Assembly (NCBI RefSeq): GCF_002933275.1
Contig: NZ_PSSX01000015.1
Span: 42,326 to 106,325 of the forward strand
Length of the DNA: 64,000 bases
DNA from: Marinobacter maroccanus
Lineage (GTDB): Bacteria; Pseudomonadota; Gammaproteobacteria; Pseudomonadales; Oleiphilaceae
Direction: 5' to 3'
Shown here: positions 54,300 through 60,991 of the stretch, piece by piece
How the letters are laid out: every line of letters starts with the position of its first letter
Position numbering within the stretch: the first letter of the stretch is position 1
Position numbers and translations under genes: made by a program
Notes under the pieces: generated by a model
What the model saw: the letters and a program-made list of their open reading frames with translations, nothing else
The model's database searches: none
What the model was told of the DNA's origin: nothing

Positions 54300-55454
54300 A
54301 TGGACGAACCTAAGATTGGTTTAGCGCTTTCAGGCGGCGGTTACAGGGCAACTCTGTTCTGTCTTGGCAGCCTCTGGCGCTTTAATGATGCCGGGTTACT
54401 CCGGCAGCTCGACACGATCACCAGTGTTTCCGGTGGGGCCATTACGGCGGGCTACCTTGCCTTGAGGTGGGACGATCTCGATTTTGAAGAGATTGGAAAC
54501 AAATCAGTAGCGACGAATTTCCAAGCAGTAATCGCGAAACCACTGATTCGATTCACACAGAACAACATCGACATCCCATCAGCCATTAAAGGCATGATCT
54601 TGCCGACTAGCAGCGTTGGGGACCAGCTTCTGAAGCAATATGAGTCGCTTCTATTCGGTGACACCAGGCTCGACAGTATTCTTAACGAGAGAGCACCTCA
54701 GTTCGTGTTTTACGCGACAAACTACGACACGGGCGTGAGTGTCCGAATAAGTAAAGAATGTCTCAGGGACTGGCGAATCGGGAAGGTTGTAAATCATGGT
54801 CTCACCGTCGCCCAAGCCGTCTGCATTTCGAGTAGTTTTCCTCCATTCTTCGCGCCGATAGTTGTAGAAAACGAAGACTGGATCTGGGAGAACACTAAAT
54901 ATTCCGACCTTCACGACATAGAGCAACTCAAAAGGAAACTTTACCTATGCGACGGAGGCCTTTATGACAATCTTGGTCTTGAGATGCTTTGGAAAACCGG
55001 ATCTGATCGAGAGTACGACACGGTGTTTTCTTGCGACGCAGGTGCTCCATTTGCAGCGCCGGTAAAGCAATCAGGCGGACTTTGGGGAAAATTCCTTAAA
55101 GGAATTGGTTGGCGCAAAAACTGGGGTTCACAGTTCAGGCGAATGACAGACATCATGATTTATCAGCAGAGGGCTTTGCGCAAACGTTGGTTGATGAAAA
55201 ACTTGATGTCTGACGACAGTTACAATGGCGCTTACTGGGGAATTGATGTCGATATAGGCAAGTACCCGGTCGATTCTGCGCTCGTTCGATACACGCCTAC
55301 TTTTCAAAAGCTCCAGAAGTTGGGCACACAGCTTCGTCCTTTCAGTGAAACGGATACAGAGAATCTGATTCATTGGGGCTACGCCCTTGCTGACGCTGCA
55401 TTGCGTGGGTACTACGACAAAGGACTGCCACAGGGGACTCTGCCGGAGTTGTAG
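54300..55454 (+). CDS. Patatin-like phospholipase
   Basis: Patatin-type lipid hydrolase of 384 residues. The oxyanion loop is S-G-G-G-Y-R-A (11-17), the nucleophile S44 is in S-V-S-G-G, and D218 in D-G-G completes the Ser-Asp dyad. The elbow has Ser instead of the first Gly of G-x-S-x-G, a variant known in some bacterial patatin-like groups. No signal peptide. AAGG lies 6 bp before the ATG. Patatin-like lipases are the membrane-destroying effectors of several anti-phage systems (for example CapV in CBASS). No cyclase is adjacent here, so this is not a standard CBASS locus. Confidence 0.85.
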   Translation: MDEPKIGLALSGGGYRATLFCLGSLWRFNDAGLLRQLDTITSVSGGAITAGYLALRWDDLDFEEIGNKSVATNFQAVIAKPLIRFTQNNIDIPSAIKGMILPTSSVGDQLLKQYESLLFGDTRLDSILNERAPQFVFYATNYDTGVSVRISKECLRDWRIGKVVNHGLTVAQAVCISSSFPPFFAPIVVENEDWIWENTKYSDLHDIEQLKRKLYLCDGGLYDNLGLEMLWKTGSDREYDTVFSCDAGAPFAAPVKQSGGLWGKFLKGIGWRKNWGSQFRRMTDIMIYQQRALRKRWLMKNLMSDDSYNGAYWGIDVDIGKYPVDSALVRYTPTFQKLQKLGTQLRPFSETDTENLIHWGYALADAALRGYYDKGLPQGTLPEL

Positions 55455-55543
55455 AGCTTTGTGGTCATTATTCGTGCAGAACTCTTGCTCCCAGAGTTGA
55501 ACTGTATGTATGTTCATGTCTGGCACAGCATTGAAGAGTGAAG

Positions 55544-55780
55544 ATGCAAACTATCAATGTACGCAACATGCGACAAAAGCTCGCCAGTTTGCTGGACGAG
55601 GTAGAGGCAGGGGAGGAATTTATCATCATGCGCCATGGCAAAGCTGTGGCTCGCCTCACCTCCGTTGTCTCGGAACCGGTAGAATTCCCTGATAGGACTG
55701 AATTGAGATCGTCCCTCCCTCCCGCGAAAGAAAGTGCGAGTGAGGCCTCCCGCGCTCTGCGCAACGAAGAACGCTACTGA
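55544..55780 (+). CDS. Phd/YefM-family antitoxin
   Basis: Antitoxin of 78 residues. The N-terminus Q-T-I-N-V-R-N-M-R-Q-K-L-A-S-L-L-D-E-V-E-A-G-E and M-R-H-G-K-A-V-A-R-L are typical of Phd family members paired with VapC toxins. ATG 55544 is preferred, with AGAG upstream. Its stop overlaps the ATG of a broken toxin gene. It may persist as a regulator or as protection from related toxins. Confidence 0.82.
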   Translation: MQTINVRNMRQKLASLLDEVEAGEEFIIMRHGKAVARLTSVVSEPVEFPDRTELRSSLPPAKESASEASRALRNEERY

Positions 55781-55856
55781 TGTTCTATTCTTGACTACTT
55801 CATGGGCTTTTTAGTAGCGCCAGAAAGAACTAGTGGTCGACTGCGCTAGCTGTTGC
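55780..55856 (+). pseudogene. Decayed VapC toxin remnant
   Basis: The ATG at 55780 overlaps the antitoxin stop as in intact pairs. It encodes M-F-Y-S and then stops. In the next frame the sequence gives L-T-T-S-W-A-F, and in the following frame F-L-V-A-P-E-R-T-S-G-R-L. Together these recall the VapC start M-F-Y-L-D-T-S-x-L-V-A interrupted by two frameshifts. The rest of the PIN domain is missing. Confidence 0.6.
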
Positions 55857-55951
55857 AGGTATGAGCCACGGGCTATGTTGAGCCATTTACCGACGCACTA
55901 GCCGATAACTTGCACATCTCATGCTGAGCAACCCTGACGGTCACGGGAACT

Positions 55952-55973
55952 CAAAACGGGCGTCCCCGTTTTG
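55952..55973. terminator. Hairpin terminator between antitoxin remnant and ORF559
   Basis: A perfect 9-bp stem (CAAAACGGG/CCCGTTTTG) with a 4-base loop, flanked by A- and T-runs that form part of the stem, can act in either direction. It separates the antitoxin unit from the following operon. Confidence 0.6.
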
Positions 55974-56034
55974 TATAAAGAAAGCTGTGACGATAGCCTA
56001 GGATCATCCACAGACCGAATAAGGACGTTTTTTT

Positions 56035-57714
56035 ATGGTAGTTGCAGTGGCAAAGGAACGTGCGGACTTTGAGACAGGTTGGGTAAAGCCCCCATATCAA
56101 ATTAAAGGGCTAGATCACCTGGGTGTCCAAGCACCAGGCATTGAGATCTATGGTCAGCTCCTACCTGGAATCACCAACGTTACTGATCGCGCCCGCTATT
56201 ACAGTTTTTATGCCTGGCTTTTCTGGCAGTTTGAGCAGAAAGGCTGGCGAGCATACCGTGAATGGCAGCCTATGCTGCGCAAAGCAGAATGTTTGTTCGC
56301 ATTGATTGCTTTGCACCATGGACAAGCCAACGTTGATGATCAGTCTGCGTACTCCGGCGCTATGGTCGGCTCCGCTGTACTTTCAAACGCGCTGCAAAAC
56401 TTGGACACGGACGGCTACTTGTCCTTATCAGTTTTTTCCCAAGCCGATGAGGGTAAAACTCGGTATTTTAAGAATCCGACGGGTGGCCTTGGTCAGTACT
56501 ATTTTGGATCGCTCTGGCAGTTGGGAATTATGACCGGTGATAGCGTTTCAGAGGCTAAATTGGTGGAACCCGTTGGAACAGAGTTAGCCAAAGCTATGGA
56601 TGCTGGCGTTGATGGCGATGCTTTTATGGCTCTGTTGGAGGCTGATCGATTTACAACCGCCGATCTTGATGCCCTTCATACGTTTTGCCCGTGGGTCCTT
56701 AAAAAGAGCGAGGCTGAGAGGCACCTGTTGCTTTCAATTTTGATGAGAGGGCACGTGTCGCCTCCTGAGAATGGCCAGGACGAAATGACAGGTGCTAGGT
56801 CCGCAAGCCTTGCCTACATCTATTGGTTAGCTGGCCAAACCAGAGCGTCGAAACAGACATTCGAAAACGAGAAGTTTCGCTTTCTTGTCTATACCCAAGC
56901 CAATGAGCAGGGCGAACAGCTCGCCATACCGCCTGGATTTCAACGCGTCACTGGTCGATGGCAGGCCTACCAGCGTCACGAATTGTTTTCGGTGGCCCTT
57001 CAGGGGCTGTTTTTCTCCTTGCTAAGGAGTGCCGATCTACTCGGGGCGACGCGGACTTTTCCAACGACCCGGGCACTTTGTGCCTGGTTCTGGACAGAGG
57101 GCCCCGGAGGAGCAGTTATCGATGCGAACTCCGATCAACCCTTCGGTGACTGGGTAATAGACCAAGGAGAAACGCTCCCTGATTTAAAGAATTGGCGTGC
57201 TGCTGATCATGAAATGGATGCTGCCGCATCAGTTTGCAAACTAAGTGCGATGAAAAGTCCGAATGAGAGCATGCTCTCGGAGATAGTGGTCGGTGCCCTG
57301 CGTATCCTGACAGCACTCATCGTTCGCGAAGAAAACTCTGTCGGATACGGCTCAGTTGAATTTAGACCAAATTACCTGGACAACTATCCCGTAAACATCG
57401 ATCGCTGGCAGCGAGACTTTTCAGCAAAGCTCAAGGCAATGTCTGTACGAGAAGCCCTGATATTGCTCAGCCAGGAGTATTGCCTCAACGGTCATATACG
57501 AGTAGGGCTCAGAAAGCTGCGTCAGCAGGGCCAAAACACGTTTCGCTTTGAGGTAACAGAACGAGGGTTATGGGTTAAAGAGATTCCCGAAGCGGTAGAA
57601 ACCTCGCCCAGGTTGGCACAGTCCATCCGCATTCTCATGGATTTGGGAGTGCTGGAAGAAATTGACGGCAGCCTTAGTCCTGTCGCAGATCCGCTGATGG
57701 AGCCTTTGCAATGA
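56035..57714 (+). CDS. ORF559, unknown protein coupled to the PLD gene
   Basis: Protein of 559 residues, no family recognised. It is soluble and probably mostly helical. The N-terminal region contains D-H-L-G-V-Q-A-P-G-I-E-I-Y and T-D-R-A-R-Y-Y-S-F-Y-A-W-L-F-W; the latter aromatic-rich block is likely conserved in its family. No catalytic motif, Walker box or zinc site was seen. AAGGA lies 9 bp before ATG 56035. The gene overlaps the PLD gene by 4 bp (ATGA), so the two products are made together and probably act together. It could recognise a signal or substrate for the PLD protein (inference). Confidence 0.75.
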   Translation: MVVAVAKERADFETGWVKPPYQIKGLDHLGVQAPGIEIYGQLLPGITNVTDRARYYSFYAWLFWQFEQKGWRAYREWQPMLRKAECLFALIALHHGQANVDDQSAYSGAMVGSAVLSNALQNLDTDGYLSLSVFSQADEGKTRYFKNPTGGLGQYYFGSLWQLGIMTGDSVSEAKLVEPVGTELAKAMDAGVDGDAFMALLEADRFTTADLDALHTFCPWVLKKSEAERHLLLSILMRGHVSPPENGQDEMTGARSASLAYIYWLAGQTRASKQTFENEKFRFLVYTQANEQGEQLAIPPGFQRVTGRWQAYQRHELFSVALQGLFFSLLRSADLLGATRTFPTTRALCAWFWTEGPGGAVIDANSDQPFGDWVIDQGETLPDLKNWRAADHEMDAAASVCKLSAMKSPNESMLSEIVVGALRILTALIVREENSVGYGSVEFRPNYLDNYPVNIDRWQRDFSAKLKAMSVREALILLSQEYCLNGHIRVGLRKLRQQGQNTFRFEVTERGLWVKEIPEAVETSPRLAQSIRILMDLGVLEEIDGSLSPVADPLMEPLQ

Positions 57715-60191
57715 GTGAGCGGCTTGCGTTGTTCGACGAGTTGCAGAAGGGTGGTTACGAAGCCTGTTTGATGACGACCTTTAATCTGGATTTCCCGTTC
57801 TACGAGGATGTGCTGCTGCGTCGCATGCAGGTGAGGGGAATTCGACATCATGTCGTCCTGGCTGACCAAGGAATGCTCCAGCAGGCCCTATTAACTCAAG
57901 CCCCTCTGAAAGCTGGCTATCAGTATTCCCTCGCTCCGATGGATTGCCCAGGGGCCTTTCACCCCAAGGTCTTTATGTTATTGGGCCCCAAGAAAGGACT
58001 TTTGGTAGTAGGCAGCCACAATCTGACGATGTCTGGTTATGGACAAAACCTGGAAGTAACCAATGTGGTTAGATACGACCATAAAAACGACCGGCATCTC
58101 GGACTGTTCTGGACTGCTTTTCAGGCTTTTCGTGTCTGGTTACGTGACTATGGTAAGGCACTCCCTTTCGTTATACCGGATGCCTTGGAAAAGACTTTGA
58201 ACCTTTGTCCCTGGCTAAAGCGAGAGAATCCAAATTCGGCTGGTGCCCAGTTCTTATACACCTCTGCGTCTACAGAAAATCTGTGGGATCAGGTATTACC
58301 AACATTGCCGGACAGCTTGGAAACGATTGAGGCCATCGCCCCGTTTGTCGATCAGAAATTGGCATTTCTCGCAGAGTTGGCCAGCAAGAGCAAAACGCCG
58401 CCCTTGGTCGGTATTCAGCCGGACTTTGTAAGCGCGCCCGTCGCATTGAGCACTGATTTTAGATTTCGCACGGTTAACACCGATGACTTTGCGAATCGTG
58501 GGGGTGCGCCTGCTTATAAGCACGCGAAAGTCATCGCACTTCATGGTGATCAACAATCCTGGCTGATCGCGGGCAGTGCAAATCTTACCTGGTCGGCATG
58601 GCTTGCGTCGCCAGATAAGCGCAATGCTGAAGCTGTGTTTTTCTTGAACGGCTCACTGGCTGAAGCCGGTATAAAAAGTCTCGGTCTAGGGGAGCTGGCT
58701 GATGCACAGCCGGTGGAGGCGATTGCCGAGCAAAGTGAGCCTGAATTTGTCGAGCAAGGAACGTCGATTCAAATCTTCGTCCTCTCGGTAGCCGATAGCG
58801 AGTGGCTTACGATTCCTTTGCAGCCTGGGACCTGCAAGGTTTCTGCTTATTACTCGGGTTCGATGGCCGTGAAAAATCAGGTAGATGTGACCATAACCGG
58901 AGACGCTCTGAAGGTAGCAAAGGTTCATTTGCGGTCAGGGATGGCTCTACATATTGAACTTGATGACCAACTGGCAGCAATTGTGTTAACGCACCACACG
59001 AAGGTGATCGAGCAGCAGGCGATGACTGGCCACCAGCAGCGCCTCAAGATGGCACTGGGTTCTTTGGAAACAGAAAATCCAGACATCACATTGTTGTTTA
59101 ATTGCATCGACAAAATGATGCAAATGAGCGGGAGCCGATCGCCAGGTTCAGGCCTGTCAAAGGTTAAAGCTTCACCCGAAGCTATCGATGATAGCCAGGA
59201 GGTGGATAGCCTGATTGTGAACCGGGATACCCTTGATCAAAAAGCGAATGAACAGGGTTTGCGCGCGGCCAAGGGTGATATTGCGCTTTTATTGGACGCG
59301 CTGATTTACAGCCTGACTTCCAGTCAAGTGGGAGATAGCGCCGCAGCATTTGGTGAAGATGCTTCCGGTCGCAATGAGGAGGATTTGCGCGGGTCAGACG
59401 ATGAGGAGCCGGAAGAGGAGAGGATACACAACGCTTTATCGGATCAAGAGGCTGAAGAATTAGTCGACTATACCCGCCGTAGAACTAACCTTCTGGTTAA
59501 GCGATTGGCAGATAATCGCGACTATATAAAGGCGGGTGAACTGAGTGCCGAAGGGCTAGCGGCAACACTGGCGGTTGTGGGCGTGTGTCGGCAACTTCAT
59601 CGATACAAGCTCAGCACCAAGCAAAAGGAAAGCAGCGTATCCGAAGAAGCCTTGAAGAATGCTTTTTACTTTATTTTTGCGCATGTCTTTTCCGAATCCC
59701 AGGCGATAGACCCTTCTGGAAAGCAAGAGGGCCTTCAACAGTATGAGGAGTATCACCAATTGCTTGGATACGCCGCGTGGCTTGCCTTTGTGACAGGCAC
59801 CTCTTTCAGTGGTTTTTCGCCACTTTCAACAGAACAAAGAGAGCAAGATTGGGCCCACCATGAGAATGCCATTCTTGTATTTTTGGCTCAGCGAATCATT
59901 CAGAGCCCTACGGCAAGTTCCACAGCCAGTCGATTACTGTCCGATTATGGCGAACTAGCTAGCGCTTGGCTTGTTGCTCTTCTGGATGCTGGAAGAAAGA
60001 TCAAACAGGGACGGCTGCCATACAAGTTGAAAGAGTATGAGTTGGCGCTATCTCCTCGGTCTGCATTTTGGGGATATCGCTTGGTTAAGGGCGTTGAAAA
60101 TGGGTTTTGCCTTTTACCTTCAGTCCAGAAGCCCGAAATGAGGAAATTCAAAGCCGAGTATCTTGAGTTAACAGAGAAGGTGCACGGATAG
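57711..60191 (+). CDS. Phospholipase D-superfamily nuclease-like protein
   Basis: Large protein of 826 residues with two PLD-type HxK motifs, enough for a complete two-lobed active site. The first is H84-P-K86 followed by G-S-H-N104-L-T. The second is H271-A-K273 followed by G-S-A-N291-L-T. This pattern matches PLD-family nucleases and helicase-associated PLD proteins more than lipid PLDs. Residues about 550-580 are a strongly acidic linker (D-D-E-E-P-E-E-E-R). The C-terminal 250 residues are helical and unrecognised. Translation is coupled to ORF559. PLD proteins occur in defence systems such as DISARM and Mokosh, but their helicase partners are not contiguous here. Confidence 0.82.
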   Translation: MSERLALFDELQKGGYEACLMTTFNLDFPFYEDVLLRRMQVRGIRHHVVLADQGMLQQALLTQAPLKAGYQYSLAPMDCPGAFHPKVFMLLGPKKGLLVVGSHNLTMSGYGQNLEVTNVVRYDHKNDRHLGLFWTAFQAFRVWLRDYGKALPFVIPDALEKTLNLCPWLKRENPNSAGAQFLYTSASTENLWDQVLPTLPDSLETIEAIAPFVDQKLAFLAELASKSKTPPLVGIQPDFVSAPVALSTDFRFRTVNTDDFANRGGAPAYKHAKVIALHGDQQSWLIAGSANLTWSAWLASPDKRNAEAVFFLNGSLAEAGIKSLGLGELADAQPVEAIAEQSEPEFVEQGTSIQIFVLSVADSEWLTIPLQPGTCKVSAYYSGSMAVKNQVDVTITGDALKVAKVHLRSGMALHIELDDQLAAIVLTHHTKVIEQQAMTGHQQRLKMALGSLETENPDITLLFNCIDKMMQMSGSRSPGSGLSKVKASPEAIDDSQEVDSLIVNRDTLDQKANEQGLRAAKGDIALLLDALIYSLTSSQVGDSAAAFGEDASGRNEEDLRGSDDEEPEEERIHNALSDQEAEELVDYTRRRTNLLVKRLADNRDYIKAGELSAEGLAATLAVVGVCRQLHRYKLSTKQKESSVSEEALKNAFYFIFAHVFSESQAIDPSGKQEGLQQYEEYHQLLGYAAWLAFVTGTSFSGFSPLSTEQREQDWAHHENAILVFLAQRIIQSPTASSTASRLLSDYGELASAWLVALLDAGRKIKQGRLPYKLKEYELALSPRSAFWGYRLVKGVENGFCLLPSVQKPEMRKFKAEYLELTEKVHG

Positions 60192-60260
60192 ATATTCGGG
60201 CTTGGTCTTCGACGTTTAACCAAAAAATTAAGCTGGAACATCCACAATCATGGAGTGAAT

Positions 60261-60782
60261 ATGCTCAAAGTTATCATTGCATTTGCTATCGGTATCGCAG
60301 CTGGCTTTGCGGCAAATGAGTACTGGCCTTTTGGCAGTCACGAGGAATGCATCGATACCCAACAGGCCAAGATCGCTTCAGATAACCTGGAACCAGGCAG
60401 CCGGTTTACCGCATTGTTTGTCGCCAAAAAAACGTGCGACAAGAAGTATGAAACCAAACTCGACCGAGATAACGTCGAAGACCTCACTAAACTCATGGGC
60501 CTATCCTCAACTTTGAAATTTGGAGACGATGGATTGCACTATCTTTCAGTGAAGAACAGCAACCCAAATTTTATCGTCACCAAACTGGAGCTAGAGTTAA
60601 ATTTGTCGGGAGAGGGCTGGACCGATCAAACTACGGCCACAACCGGATACATTCGTGTGCTCCCAAATTCTGAATCAACGGGCATTGAATTGAATACAGA
60701 TCTGTATGGAACCGATGATCTCAACGAATCGAATTTCAACTTTTCGATTGCAGAAGTTTGGGGTGTGCCGATAGAACGATAG
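60261..60782 (+). CDS. Small membrane-anchored protein, unknown function
   Basis: Protein of 173 residues with an N-terminal hydrophobic helix (V-I-I-A-F-A-I-G-I-A-A-G-F-A-A) serving as signal or anchor, then an extracytoplasmic domain with two cysteines (E-C-I near residue 31 and T-C-D near 61) that could form a disulfide. The domain ends in beta-rich sequence. The start is ATG 60261 with GGAG 5 bp upstream; a GTG 6 bp earlier is in frame. It stands 69 bp after the PLD gene. No family recognised. Confidence 0.6.
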   Translation: MLKVIIAFAIGIAAGFAANEYWPFGSHEECIDTQQAKIASDNLEPGSRFTALFVAKKTCDKKYETKLDRDNVEDLTKLMGLSSTLKFGDDGLHYLSVKNSNPNFIVTKLELELNLSGEGWTDQTTATTGYIRVLPNSESTGIELNTDLYGTDDLNESNFNFSIAEVWGVPIER

Positions 60783-60828
60783 AAAACCGCAGCTATTTTT
60801 CCACTAACCGCAATCAAGCTTCAGCGAG

Positions 60829-60843
60829 CCCGGCAAGGCCGGG
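60829..60843. terminator. GC-rich hairpin after the membrane-anchored gene
   Basis: A perfect 6-bp stem CCCGGC/GCCGGG with a 3-base loop lies 47 bp after the stop codon. There is no T-run, so termination is uncertain. Confidence 0.35.
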
Positions 60844-60991
60844 GCGTTATAGTTCCACAACATTGATTAACCGGCGGTGCAACTGAAACAGAGATGTTTA
60901 CATCGCCTATGGGTTGGTGTTGCAGCCCAAAATTTCGGGATGCCTTTTCAACGAGCCTGGTCGGCAAAGGGTCGCCCTCAAGGATTGTGTC

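Noticed and set aside
52651..55454. Standard CBASS locus
   Set aside because: There is a patatin-like lipase but no CD-NTase cyclase, and ORF213 shows no nucleotidyltransferase G-S motif with paired acidic residues.
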